DNA of 64,000 bases from Spirodela intermedia. Taxonomy: Eukaryota; Streptophyta; Magnoliopsida; Alismatales; Araceae. Numbering within the stretch: position 1 is the stretch's first letter; the number at the start of each line of letters is the position of its first letter. Below, piece after piece: positions 37,676-50,591 of the stretch. The position numbers and the translations under genes are program-made. The notes beneath the pieces are model-generated. The model did not search any database. It worked only from the letters and a program-made list of their open reading frames with translations, and had not been told where the DNA came from. The stretch is taken from NCBI GenBank assembly GCA_902729315.2, contig LR746269.1:8592231-8656230 (forward strand), written 5' to 3'.

Positions 37676-39879
37676 ATGTCTTCATTATCATGAGTTAATA
37701 ATTAGACACTACATGGTGATTCTTCACTACACGGTAATAATATAGTTTTAGCCTTAACTCATAATAAATAGACTTATATTTATGTTAAAGTGTGAAAAAT
37801 AGTTTTCAGTTGATTAAAATGAACTTTTAGGTAATTATGTGATTTTATATTAATTTATATGATTTTTATAATCTTACTTTTGAGATAAATGAAGAAATAA
37901 AAATAAAAATAAAACAAAATGGGGGGGACCCGCTGGCTAGCCGAGCCCGCAAGCAGGTCAGAAGCGCAGTCGGAGAGTAGCCACAAATAGGGGTTTGAGC
38001 GACTTGGACTAATAGGGGCACGTGTGCGCCACTCTCCTTCCACGTCACCGGTGGCCAGTCGGCTGTGGGGCAAGGAGTGGTCGTACATATGCGGGAAAGG
38101 GACTTACTTCTAAATGTAACATTACTATATATTCGCCCAAAAATTCGGCACACAACCGATGTGGGACTAAACCACGTCACACCTTCCCCATAAAGGGGTA
38201 GGCAACCGGCACGAGTTTAAATCCTTCTAGAGCCAAAATTCATATTTTTTATCTGATTATCGTAACTTTTCTGCAGATCACCGGTGAAGGATTAAGCAAC
38301 CAGAATCACTAGATCATTGGCGAAAATCTCGTCAACGCGATTCACGGAGCATTGTTACTAAAATTATTGAACGATTCGCGATAAAAGGATCGTGAATCCA
38401 TTGAGTAAAGTATCTCTGATTGATTGACGAACAAGCCGTCGTCGGAAAGAGGACGATCTGCTGAGAGACGAGTCACCACCTCTTGAGAGCATACCAGATG
38501 CGATGAAGAGCCTCTTCTTACTGTGCGGACCTGAGGATGAAGCTTCCTAACACATGCCCCACCTCCATCTAGCTCCTCTCTATCGGGTGACAGCCGCTAG
38601 AGAGCCAAAAAGTTGCCATTTTTTCACTCCGCTAGGTGACAGCTGCCAGAGACGGTTCGACGACCCATTTCATTGATCTCTAGACTTCGCAAGGAGATCT
38701 AAAGATTGTCCACATTGTCCTTGTCAAAGGAGAGCCTTCGAGGCCATAGACAATACATGACTATCCTCTCGAACACTCAGGATTTCAATGCATCGCCGAT
38801 GCATCGCCACCGCAACGTCGAAACTTTGTTTTCTTACTTTCAACTTACTTTTCACTTCATTTAGTGATAATTTGTGTGATTTAAATTTACTAAGATATAC
38901 TCCATTCCATTATGATTCTTCTGACTTTTACAGATCTTAATTTGATCAATTAAATCATCTATAATCGCTTACGTAAAAATCATCGGACGGAACTCTATTT
39001 TCGCTCAATTTGCGTTCACCGGGCACTGACGTCATCTTGATGTCTGCACCCTTATTTCCCTTTTTTGTGAATTTTAAATATATTTCCTTTTTATTTCTTA
39101 ATATAAAATTTATAGAAAATAATATTTTCTGAAGAAAATTTTGAATAATTACCAGATATTATATTACATCCTTGTGATTGACTTGGAAAATTACCTCTAT
39201 TTTTGGAAATGTTATTGAATTATAATTGATATATTTATTCAGAAATATTACTAAATATATAAAAAATTGTATTTTCTAGTTTTATAAATTTTAAATTTAC
39301 GTAATTTACTATACAATGACTAAGTCACAATATGCATCACCGACGCATCACTACTGTGATGTTAGAACTCTATTTTTCTGTTTTCAACTCATTTTTTACT
39401 TCATTTAGTGATAATTTTTGTGATTTAAATTTACCAAGTTATTCTTTATTCAATTACAATTCTTTTCGCTTTTACAAATCTAAATTTGATCAATTAAATC
39501 ATATATAATCATTTACATAAGAATCATCGGGCAAAACTCTATTTTCACCTGCTTCGCGATTATCGAGCATTGACGTCGTCCGAACATATACACCCTTATT
39601 TTCCTTTTTTATGATTTTTAAATATATTTTATTTCATTTTTTAGTATAAAATTTATAAAAAATTATATTATTTTAGGAAAATTCTGAAAAATTACCTAAT
39701 ATTATATTATATCCCTATGATTGACTTGGAAAATTCTCACTATTTTTGAATATTTTTTAATTATAATTGATATATTTGTTTATAAATACTTCTAAATATC
39801 TAGAAATTAATATTTTTGAATTTTATAAAATTGAAATTTGTGTGATTTACTATACAATGACTAAGTCATGTCAATGACA
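37676..39879 (+). mobile_element. LTR-family copy E1 with tandemly duplicated 3' part
   Basis: Starts near TGTCTTCATTATCATGAG and matches E2 (62250-63797) through the AT-rich start, the GC-richer block (37920-38190), the CTAGAGCCAAAATTC phrase, the conserved short frame (38428-38550) and the end phrase CTATACAATGACTAAGTCA. The last about 540 bp occurs twice in tandem (about 38790-39330 and 39331-39879). No protein domains of a retroelement were recognised. Confidence 0.65.
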
Positions 39880-42800
39880 TTAGGCTTATAAGGACTTTTT
39901 TGGGTGAAAATTTGAGTAGAAGGATTTGCTCCACAATCTAACAAAGGTTTGATTTTCATTCATTTTGTGGTATTGAAAAAGCAATTATTATTTTCTCTAT
40001 TTATTTGAAGTGTTTAATTTTAACGTCCAAAATATGTCATTAAAATATGAATAAGTCAGATTAATGATCATTGTATCCTTGTGAAAAATTTGTTTCATTA
40101 AAATCTGTCATTTCACACATTACTCCTACCATAACATTATTGTTTAGTAATCTCTAATTAAGCTTTGGCACCATTAAAATACCTAAAGACCTTCAATACC
40201 AATGGTTTTCACCATTTTGATGATGACAAAATCTAAATAAGTGGAAGAAGATAAATTTGACCAAACTTGACACTTCTCCAAATGATAATAATCATTTGCT
40301 CATTATGATCATTTTTTATAAACACAATCATAAGTCAAATAATAACTAAATCAAATGATATTGATAATTATGATTGTGAAATGTTCATTTCATAAGTTAC
40401 CATTATTGAAGCAATCTCAATTCTATTTCATGATTCCTCCTCCATATGAGCAATGTTTCTTTGAAAATTAATTAGCATATGAAGCATTGATGATCAAAAA
40501 TTCATAAGATAAATGAATGGGTCAAATTTATTAATCATTAATTACACCTGAAATACGTTTGAATAGTTTTTGGGACGTGAACTTTGTAAAGATTACAATG
40601 CAGTGATGTTAAATGTCCATATGGTATTCAAGGAACATGGTTGAGTCATGTTTCAAGGTTTAAATCTGGAATAATTTATCACTCAAAATTACTAGTTAGT
40701 ACTTCCTATGGAAGATGATAATATTCACAAAAAAATTCATTGAGGAAAGTAATGATTGGCACATTTAATTTCATGAGAATCTTGAAAAGAAATTGATTTT
40801 GAAACCTCATACATTGTACTAGATGTAGATGATTTTAATTATCACACCATTCTATTATTGATACTGAAAATTAGATTTAATTCAAAATATTTTAAAAATC
40901 AGGTTTTATAAGTATTGTTAAAAAAATTAATAAAAATATAATTTGAAATAATATAGTAATCAAAGTAGTGATGAATTATATTTCAATCTTTATATTGTGT
41001 GTCTAATTTATATCTGAATTCATTTGAAGTATTTAAAAATAATTTCAAATAAACAAATACTATTTATTAAGACTTATTACAAGTTACATTTTAATCATAA
41101 CATACTCCATGGAACATGTATGAACTGATAAGCACTAGGTAGATTTTTTAATATTAAATGGAAATTTACATTAACTTACCAAATATGTTAGCCTCAAAAT
41201 ATGCATTACTATTTTTTATCAATTTTAGACTTTTGACATAGCATAATAATAGAAATAGGGGAGGATTTAGAATCAACATTTGATATAGACTCAGCCTTTC
41301 TCAAATGACCAATAAGTTTTGAAAAATCATCCATGACTTCTTTGCTATCACAAGTTTAACTATAACAATTGAACAGTCATTGAAGCCAAGATGAAATAGT
41401 AAAAAAATATGAAGTTGCTCAATGAAATTCCATACAATTGTTGTCATCCTAAACCTGATTCAAGTGCAAACATCTTCATGAATTAAATAGCTTTCATATT
41501 TAAATTGGACCAGCAAAATCAAGTCTAATTTTTCAAAAGTGAAAAAAAACTAATGGTAAAAATTCTTCTTTTTACATTCAAGACACTTTTTTTATTAGAT
41601 TTAAGCATTCAAAAGAGTCATCTTTATAATCATCAGTGGGCCACCAAAATTTTGGAATCTAGAGGAAAATTTTAGGGGTGAAATAAAATGGGAGCTGAAT
41701 TTGATAACAAGGAATTTTCAACTAAATGTAAGTTTAGGGGATTCATTATAAGTCATAGTGTCAACAAGGTATACACATAGGAGGTCTATTAGAATCTATG
41801 TTTGAAGAAAGAAGATTAAAAAATTTAACTTACTTCATCATAAGTCAAAATACAATTAAATCAGCTCGAGTCCAGTGATCGATATAATATTAAGATAGTC
41901 AAAGTCCTTGGGAAGTGGAATAAGGGAAACAACATCTTCTAGACATCCCTTGAAACTTGAGTCTACATGGATCATACTACAAGTGTGTAGGTGGCCTAAC
42001 CTTTCTATAATCTAGGAGACATGTGGGTCTGCACTTCAAGCTTAGTTGTTATTTGGAAGCTATTTTCTTGATATTTTCTTCATACTCAGGCTTTTGCTTG
42101 GGTCAGCCATTGATGGTGTTGATGTCTTGACTTGAACTTGATATCAATAAAGATTTATTGAAAAACTCTACATGTTTCCAATAAAAAATAGTTTATCATA
42201 AATTTAGTAATTAGGATTATACGCCAGAATATTATGTTTGTGCCTCTTAGTAGGGTATTTCTAAAGTGGTGATTTCATTCTAAATAAAAATTTATTAAAA
42301 TTTATGTTTTCTTGCAAATAATCATTTGTGACAACCATAAAGTATAAATATTCCCAAAATATCATGTTCTTGCTCTTCCTTATGGTATTTTCTAATGGTG
42401 GTTTCTTATTATGATGAAATAAAAGACATTATATTAACAAATAATAAATATTCATGCTAATTAATATTATCAATTTAAATGAAAATATTGTACATGTGCT
42501 CTTAAAAGGGCAAAAACTCTCACTTTATACATAAAATTATATACAAATTTATATATAACAGATTTTGCTCAAAAACATTTAATAGGGATCGCATATAGAA
42601 TTATGTAACTCTGAATTACAATTGTACATTAGATTGTAGTCAAGTTTCCATGATTAATTCATCATCCTCATAAATGTGATGGTCGGCACACTTGTTAATA
42701 CAATAACTTTCCTACTTATACTTAAAGTCCTACTTTAGACAAGAAATTTATTTTCCACTCATCAATGGAATGAATCAAGATTTGACGATGGCTACATTTG

Positions 42801-42895
42801 GCTTCAAGTTTAGGAAAACATCTAGAGGGTGCAATGTATAAAAAGCATATATGATGACATTCATCCATGTGAATCATATAAGATTTAACTTCGCA
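39880..42895 (+). repeat. Repeat C: about 3-kb AT-rich repeat
   Basis: Collinear with repeat B and in the same orientation. It begins directly after the end phrase of LTR-family copy E1 and ends about 390 bp before the PPR gene. No gene recognised. Confidence 0.8.
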
Positions 42896-43284
42896 TAGAG
42901 CCATTATGATCAATTAAGCTATCATAACATTTCCTAAAAAGATAACTTTCATCCTAATTTGAGTTTCCATGAGATAAATCAAAACTTGAATGAAGTGAGA
43001 GCCTCAAAATCCGTCATCTTCCACATGAAGTTGAGCTATGTATTTCATATCATTAATATTGTGCTTGACTATAAACATGGTATATATTTTGTATTATTAG
43101 TATTGTGCTTGACCACAAACGTGAGGCAACTCTTGGAGTACCTCACTTGTTAATGAAGATCCATCAGGGTTACTCGAGAGCATAGAAATGAAAGGGCTTT
43201 CTTTCCTTCTATCCGAACGGTCGGAGAATCAGTTCCAGTGGCTCCGATAAACCCTGCCGAACCTGGCGTCCCTCGCGCGTCGCC

Positions 43285-44709
43285 ATGCACGTGCGAATGC
43301 CAAGGGCGGCGTTGGCGAGGAGGGGCGAACGCTTGCTCTTCGCCCTCTGCTCCACGGCCGGAGACACCTTCGCTTATTACTTCTCCCTCCTCGACGACGC
43401 CACCAGCGCTCACCAGCTCCGCCAGCTCCACGCCCGCCTGCTGCGCGCCGGCCTCCTCGCCGACGTCGTACTGGGCTCCAAGCTCGTCCGCCAGTACTCC
43501 CGCCACGGCGAGCTCCTCTCCTCCGCCTACCCTTTCTTCCTCGGCATGCCTCTCCGCAACCACTACTCCTTCAGCATTGTCATCGGCGAGATGTCCCGCG
43601 CCGGCCACCCCCGCCGCGCGGCGGAGCTCTTCGTCGAGATGCGCGCTAGCGGACTTCCACTCGACGCGCCCACCGCCGCCCTCGCCCTTAGATCCTACGG
43701 CGCCGCCGGTTGCGCCGCCGCCGGGGCGGCGGCCCACGCCCTCTGCACCAAGCACGGCCTGGAGAGGAACCCCTACGTCGCCTCCGCGGGGGTCTTCCTC
43801 TACGCGGCCCTGGGGAGGCTCCCGGACGCTCGAGCCCTGTTCGACGAAACGCCACACAGAGACGCAGTGCTCTGGACGGCGATGCTGTCGGGGTATGCGC
43901 AGCGGGGTCCGCCGGAGGCGGCGGTGGAGGTCTTTTCGGAGATGGTGGCTGTGGGGATGGAGCTCGACGGGGTGGCAATTGTGGGTCTTCTCCTGGCCAG
44001 CAGCCGCCTCGGGTGGCTCCTCCACGGAAAAAGCGCGCACGGCTTTGCCGTCCGGCGCGGCGTCCCTGCGGGGCTGAGCCTGGGGAACGCGCTCGTTGAC
44101 ATGTACGCCAAGTGTGGCGAGCTCCGTCGCGCCGAGGAGGTCTTCCGCCGGATGCCCCGCCGGGATGTGATCTCCTGGAGCTCCCTGATCCTCGGGCACG
44201 GCCTCCACGGCGGCGCCGACCGCGCGCTGGAGCTGTTCTCGTTGATGGCCGCCGACGGGTGCCGCCCCAACGCCGTCACCTTCCTCGGTGTGCTCTCCGC
44301 CTGCGCCCACGCGGGGAGGGTGGAGGCAGCGTGGGGCTTCTGGAGGGAGATGGCGGAGCGGGGGGTGGCGCTGGAGCTGAAGCACTACGCCTGCATGGTG
44401 GACGTGCTGGCGAGGGCGGGGCGGCTCGGCGCGGCGGAGCGGTTCGCGGCGGAGATGCCAGTGGAGCCCGACGAGGCCGTCTGGGGGGCCCTGCTGGCCG
44501 CGTGCCGCACCCATGGTGAGGTCGAGGCGGCGGAGAGGGTCGCCCGGCGGCTGCTCCGGCTGCGGCCAGAGAAGAGCGGCTACTACGTCCTGCTGGCCAA
44601 TGTCTTCTCCGACGCCGGCAGGTACGGCGACGCAGAGAAGGTGAGGGCGCTCATGAAGGAATTGAACGTGGGGAAGTTGCCCGGCCATAGCTCCGTCGAT
44701 CTCAGCTGA
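43285..44709 (+). CDS. PPR protein, PLS type with E domain, intronless
   Basis: One 474-codon frame without introns, GC-rich, as usual for plant PLS-class PPR genes. Repeats are recognisable throughout: NALVDMYAKCGELRRAEEVF, RDVISWSSLILGHGLHGGA, PNAVTFLGVLSACAHAGRVE, HYACMVDVLARAGRLGAAER. They are followed by an E-type region (PDEAVWGALLAACRTHGEVE...SGYYVLLANVFSDAGRY). There is no DYW deaminase domain; the protein ends HSSVDLS. Such proteins bind organelle RNA and often guide C-to-U editing; the RNA target and organelle cannot be read from the sequence. The N-terminus is Arg/Ala-rich, compatible with a transit peptide. The start is the first ATG of the frame. Long minus-strand open frames over the same DNA are GC-driven shadows. 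Confidence 0.95.
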   Translation: MHVRMPRAALARRGERLLFALCSTAGDTFAYYFSLLDDATSAHQLRQLHARLLRAGLLADVVLGSKLVRQYSRHGELLSSAYPFFLGMPLRNHYSFSIVIGEMSRAGHPRRAAELFVEMRASGLPLDAPTAALALRSYGAAGCAAAGAAAHALCTKHGLERNPYVASAGVFLYAALGRLPDARALFDETPHRDAVLWTAMLSGYAQRGPPEAAVEVFSEMVAVGMELDGVAIVGLLLASSRLGWLLHGKSAHGFAVRRGVPAGLSLGNALVDMYAKCGELRRAEEVFRRMPRRDVISWSSLILGHGLHGGADRALELFSLMAADGCRPNAVTFLGVLSACAHAGRVEAAWGFWREMAERGVALELKHYACMVDVLARAGRLGAAERFAAEMPVEPDEAVWGALLAACRTHGEVEAAERVARRLLRLRPEKSGYYVLLANVFSDAGRYGDAEKVRALMKELNVGKLPGHSSVDLS

Positions 44710-46200
44710 CGACTCCATTACCGCCCCCCCTCACCTTCCGGCGGTAGCAATTGCAGGAGAAGAGCTGGAATAGGCCGCCCAGCAGCGCGTCTGCCTCAGG
44801 GTCTGATGGTCCGCCATGGTTTTCAGCTTAGAGGACATCAATCAAGGTTTAGTCAGGAGCCCAAAATAGGCATCTGGAACGCCGTGTCAATTAGGATGAA
44901 CATCTAAGGAACCTGCTGCGCTCAGCTCCGTTGGCATTTCTGGGGAATGCGAGCAACAGCTACACACTTGTCAAAGGTAAGGAGTTGACTTTCGTGTATC
45001 TTTGAAATATAGGAGGTCAATTACGAGAAAACACAGAAGAGAGACACTTGATGAGGAGCCCATGCTTTGATCAATTACATCAAACTATAGATTTGTAAGT
45101 TACGGCATAATTTCTGGGAAACCTTTCCAACAATCGGGATTAACACTTGGAAATTGTGTTCACGCATGATCTGTTCATAGTCATGGATTAACAATCAATG
45201 CTCCACTGAATTAATCCCGCCGATATTTTATTTTTTCAGAAATTTCAAGCTAAAAATCAAATATTGACTAATTGGCTTATTTTGTGAAAGGATTTTTCTG
45301 AAAATGATGATTATGCTTTTAAGCTTCATCTTGTCTGCTGGAAAAATTCTGAAGATTACGGATTCTTTCAGTCACAGTTTTGGGAACCTACAATCTACCA
45401 AATTGTTTCAAATTCATGTCCTATGACCATGGATGATCCATCAAAATAGATCTTGGTATATTCAAGAGCAGCTAAGAAGGTCTCATTCTCAGGGTTGTAG
45501 AGCTACATGGCTCATTCAATCTGAAAGTTACTCGCCAATGCAATCATCCAAGGTTTATTTTCATCTTGACCATGAATATGTCCATGAAGTTATATTTTGC
45601 GTAAGTATTTTTGGGATTTTTTAATTGTGTTGAAGCATGTGATAAGACCCATTGTTTAGGCTCTAATTGCCATTAGCCCCGTCCACATGAAAGGGGATTT
45701 CAGCCACATTTTTCATACTGATGTATCAACCATTAAAGCCACATCAGCTAGATCAAAATAATAAGTCCATGAAAATGAGGAAGAACAACTAGTAAGTACA
45801 TTTAAATTGTTCACAAATTAGATACTCAATTTAAATCCTTCACATAAAATTATCCTCAAAAAAATAGAGAAATAATCAAACATAATAGGAAGGATAGGCC
45901 ATTGAACTTTGACAATGCACTTTGGGCCCAGAAAATGCACGGCCGTTGTACAGTAACCTTTGACTTGGATCCGCCCCCTCTGAAGAAAGTGATGTGGGAC
46001 AGGTCTAGGTTTGACTTCTCTGACTGCCATGCTCCTGCCCGGCACTATGAGGTCTATTAAGTTGAAGCACTAAGCCATTGACTTTCCATACCCTGCCCTT
46101 CTAGCATGGGATTTTCTTCAAACTGAAAAATGGCGATGTTGAACTCAGTGAACTGTTTTTTCTGTTTAAGGTAAATTTCTAGATATCTCCAAGAAATTTC
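44710..46200. other. Intergenic, no gene recognised
   Basis: The PPR 3' region and AT-rich DNA; short frames at 45433-45624 and 45818-46045 carry no recognisable content. Confidence 0.55.
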
Positions 46201-46214
46201 TACATATAGAACAA

Positions 46215-46620
46215 TAAACAATAAACCCCATCAACCCTAAACTATATCTTGAAACCCTAAATTGTAATTCCTAACCTCTAGAGTACAAAACCTAAACCCT
46301 AAATTAGAAAGATTACCCCTCCAATACAATATCCAAAATCCTAAATCATAAATCATAAATCATAAAAAATTATACTATAAAACTTAAGATTGAAACCCAA
46401 AGCCTTGTACCCTAAAGTCAAAAACCCCTAAACTTTAAACCTTAATATTTTACCCAAAACTTAAAATTCTAAGCCATAAACCTTGAAGACTAAAACCTTA
46501 ACCCAATATCCATAGTTCTAAACACTAAAACCAAGACCCAAAACCCAAAAACCTAAAACCTAACCCCTAAATAATATTCATTAAAAGCCTAAAATCATAA
46601 ACCCTATAGTCATAAACCTT
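46215..46620 (+). repeat. Degenerate telomere-like block 1
   Basis: Dense imperfect repeats of the plant telomere word CCCTAAA and variants (CCTAAACCCTAAATT, AAACCTAAAACC). Shares longer phrases in the same order and orientation with block 2, for example AAAATCATAAACCCTA preceded by an ACCCCTAA phrase. Confidence 0.75.
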
Positions 46621-46636
46621 AAAGCACTAAATAATC

Positions 46637-46855
46637 ACCCATCTCAAGGGATGCTACAAATTGTCTAGGGTTCACTACAAGGGCTGCCAAGAAGATTATT
46701 TCATCAGTGCAAATAGACTCTTTCATTTTATTGAACTTGAAAATTATATTTTTTATTATATTAATTAAGATATTTTTCTTAATGATTGTTGCAAATCTTG
46801 GACATCCTTGGACCAAGTCTTCTAAATGCGTTCAATTCCACTAGACAAGTATTAG
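46637..46855 (+). pseudogene. Kinase pseudogene fragment, two exons, plus strand
   Basis: 46638-46705 translates as HLKGCYKLSRVHYKGCQEDYF, matching the exon [21 protein letters not shown] of the 31-34 kb kinase copy. 46796-46855 matches the next exon (ILDILGPSLL versus IMDILGPSLL). The order is preserved but the strand is opposite to the neighbouring fragments at 47.36-47.70 kb. Confidence 0.8.
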
Positions 46856-47359
46856 AAAACATTATTTTCTTTAAACTAGAAACTGATATTTACAACATTG
46901 TACATGGCTCTTTATTCAATTTATTATGAATTCAAAACTTGTCCAAAATATTATATAATATTACATGATAATTTAGAGTCATTACTTATTTTGTTAAAAA
47001 AAATTAACACAAAATTTAACAAAATAAGTTTGCAAAGTTACTCGATGTATTATGCAAAATATATCTATAGGCTATAATAAATATGGAAGTTTCATACTTT
47101 ACTAAAAAATTCCAACAGTATTATGCTGTTTGTCACTATGACAGCTTTAGTAAATATTGACAATTTATGCATCAATATATAAAATAACTAGATAAATAAC
47201 TTCAACAAAATGGGTATTGAGTCTAAATAAATTATTAATAACTTCATCAATATTAATTTTTGATTGAGTTCTGAGTTCAGAATAAATTAAATAAATAGTC
47301 ATGCACAATCTTGTAAATAGTGATTTAAGTATAAAGTCAAAAATATTTTTTTAAGTTTG

Positions 47360-47700
47360 TCCATTGAGATTGAACACATCTAGAAGACTTGGTCTAAGGA
47401 CATCTATGATCTACAGCAAGCATTGAGAACAATATCTTAATTAACATTAAAAAAATATAATTTCTGCAATCAATAAAACAAAAGATCTATCCCCACCAAG
47501 ATGAAATAATCTCCCAGCAGCCCTTGTAGTGAACCCTAGACAATCTGTAGCATCCCTTGTGATTGCTAGAACTATATTCTAGCAAGACTATATAATAACA
47601 GCATGTACAAGAGGTGACTTCTTACACACACTTGTCATTTATACATAAGCCAAGGTTTAAAACTCTGTCCTATTTCAATGCTCAAACCTCAATGTCACAA
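47360..47700 (-). pseudogene. Kinase pseudogene fragment, three exons, minus strand
   Basis: Minus-strand remains of the same two exons as at 46.64-46.85 kb (about 47362-47415 and 47500-47575), plus the preceding exon equivalent to VALKFEHRN (about 47640-47695), which now contains stops. Intron remnants between them also match the 33 kb copy. Confidence 0.75.
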
Positions 47701-48235
47701 TGATAAAACTCCAAACTCTATAATCTCCAAACCCTTATAAGACATGAAAACTAATACCTTGAACCCTAAACTCTAAAATTCTACAACCCTAAAACCCTAC
47801 TTGCTGAATTTGAAAACCCAATGATAAAACCCAAAACCGTAAAAATGCAAACCCTAAGCCATATCTTGATCCATGAAGCATAAGCCATAGACTGCACCTC
47901 ATCAATGTAATATTCAAGATCCTAAACACTAAACCCTAAGTCATAGATATCAAACTATAAACGCTAGAACTAAAACCCTTGTCATAAACCCAAAACCTTG
48001 TACCCTAAAACTAAAACCCTTGTCATAAACCCAAAACCTTGTACCCTAAAACCAAAAATCATAAACTGAAACTTTAATATTTTACCTTAAACCTAAAACC
48101 ATAAACCGTGAAGACTAAACCCTTAACCTGACATCCATAATCCTAAACCCTAAAGCCAAATCCCAAAAACCTAACCCCTAAGTACCATTCACTAAAATGC
48201 CTAAAATCATAAACCCTAGAGTGTAGGAAAAATCT
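47700..48235 (+). repeat. Degenerate telomere-like block 2
   Basis: Imperfect CCCTAAA-type repeats lying between two kinase exon remnants, at the place of an intron. The segment 48060-48230 is a diverged direct copy of about 46440-46615. An internal direct repeat (ACTAAAACCCTTGTCATAAA, twice near 47970-48020) is also visible. Confidence 0.75.
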
Positions 48236-48299
48236 TGGATGATATCAGGGATAGGAGATTCAAATTAAACCATGAAACACTAATCTTAAAAGCTTCATT

Positions 48300-49950
48300 G
48301 TGAGCAAGAGGGATGGGAGATTCAAATTAAAACTCAGAGGCATTGAGGCCTATGCCCTCAAATCCACCACCCACCCTTCATCAAGCATCATTTCTACCTT
48401 ATATCAGGGAATTTCAGACCTACACTTGTAAATCTTGGATGAAGCATTATTATTGTCAAGAATATGTGCTTTGAGATGGGGAAAGAAAGTGTAGGCCATC
48501 AAGGAATGGAAATATGTACCAATTTTTCATTAAATACGATGATATACCATTGAATTAAATTCAACCACATCCAACTAATGCCATCTGCAAAGTCAAGAGG
48601 ATCTAAAAGTTCACATATCACCCATTAACAAAGTAATTGCAATAGTAACAATAACATGAATAATAGTAAGAATAATGATCAGAAGAATGATGATGATTGA
48701 TGATGAGAATAGCCACTAGTCTTCCCCTAACTTAAAGGAGACAACATCATATCAGGCGAGATATGCACCCAAAAGTCCAATGCCCCTGGTTTTCACGAAA
48801 ACTGAAGGATAGAGAGATAGAAAAGATAAACAGGAAGGGAAAGAAGAGTGTCGAAGCATACCCCCCTGCGTTTTTCCACATTACCCCCCTTCGTTCTTGC
48901 GGCTTTTTCTCAGAAGATGATGTGGTTTCCTGCGAGAAACCACTGGGTTGATCTACAGAAAATGATCGATCGCCCAGGAATCTGAAAATCGAATGTGCCT
49001 CCTTCATTCAGCTCGCTCACACATCACTGTGAATCGACAAAACTTGCTGCATAATCTTTACTCCCCCTGAGTTTAAAACTCAATCCGTCCCCACTTGTAG
49101 ATAGATCCACCCGAAATTTCAAATCAAATTAGCAGAGAAGCGGCAAAACCATTCGGAAGAAAGTAAATAAATAAGAGGAAAAAGGAAAGATGGGCTTTCT
49201 TCAGCAATCTCGCATCACCCACACCATAGCAGGCAATCGAAAATCTGAACCCCGCGTCCCGGTCAGGGGTGAGACATTGGAATCAAGGAAAATCAAGAAT
49301 CCATCGAAAGACGCCACAAGAACATACCCCCAAATCAAAGAAAATCAAGAATCTATCAAAAGAGACCACAAGAACATACCCCGATCGCCTATCCAGGGGA
49401 GCTGAAGGCGGGGACCCCACGGTCGGCCCTCTCCGAGAGGTGGCGCCGACTGCAACCTCGGAGTATCTCGGATGCCCCTTGGCATCTTCGAGGGTGGTCC
49501 TTTCCACCAAATGCCGAGCGGCCAGAAGGACAGCATCAGGTGCGGCCGCCCACTCCTCCGGATTCGAGCAGGAGAAAGGGACCCAGAAGAACTCAACGGA
49601 GAGGAGAGGAGAGAAGGCGGTTGGCTATCCAAGATCCTCCATGCTTCGTAGAGCGACGACGCATGCACAGAAAGAAAGATCGCGAGAGAGAGAGAGAAAG
49701 GGAGAGATATATAAGAAGCGCAGAGAGCGAGAGAGAGATTTGTATAAAGAAAGAGTGCGAGAGAGCCTAAGAAAGTGAGATATATATAGAGAAAGTGCGA
49801 GAGATAGAAAGAGAGGCAAAGAGAAAGAAACAGAGATCAATGACGTCCATCTCCATCTGCTGCTCCTTTTTTAGGTTCTACCAACATTGCTTTCCAATTA
49901 CAATTCTCCTAGGGATCTCACCTAAATTATCCACCGGCCAAAATCCCCTT
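48300..49950 (-). pseudogene. Kinase locus copy 2: first kinase exon remnant and 5' flank
   Basis: 48330-48430 is a shrunken remnant of the glycine-loop exon. 48750-49950 matches 33.9-34.9 kb in order, including the GATCGATCGCCCAGGAATCTG-type phrase, the AAGTAAATAAATAAGAG phrase, the tandem units near 49290-49390 and the GA-rich stretch. Nothing is left open that could make a kinase. A further partial copy of this flank appears at about 50990-51360. Confidence 0.7.
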
Positions 49951-50560
49951 CTTTTCCGTCCTCCATATTTTCAAAATTACACATTTTAGATACCTCGATT
50001 TGTATTTGTGTCTACACTCTTTAACCGTCATTCCCCAATCATCTCTAATTTAAACTTATTAATATAACAAGGGATTCTATGCATTTAGCTAATTACGGTT
50101 GCATCAAACCATAAAGGATCTAAACAAAAATAAAGAACTTTAAAACCTCTTAAATTTATTTTTGTTTGGACCCTGCATTTAACTTATAGGAAATTATTTG
50201 CTGCCCCAACCTGCATTTCTCAACTTTTGAGGTGCTTTTATGAAATTTATCAACATTTGAGATTGGTCCCTTGATTCTTCCCTCCTTTATCTATAATTTA
50301 TGGAGCGTAAGTACATAATAGATTCAATAATAAAAGTACCATCACACATCTTTTATCGGGCACTCATTTTATTTAAAATGAAAGTTATAGTTTTTAAACT
50401 ACCATGTTCATGCAAAAACAAAATAGTTGTTGAGAACCTTGTTAAGCACAAATTATGTACCCCAGCTAGTAGACAAACTAATTTCAGCCATGGCCCTCTT
50501 ATTCAAGAAAAAACAAAAAAAATTAGGCTCAATTCACTAAATCAAACCAAAGTCTGATTC

Positions 50561-50591
<31 letters not shown>

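Noticed and set aside
43150-44718. 522-codon minus-strand open frame opposite the PPR gene
   Set aside because: Its composition is the mirror of GC-rich PPR codons, it has no recognisable domains, and the plus strand is an unmistakable PPR protein.
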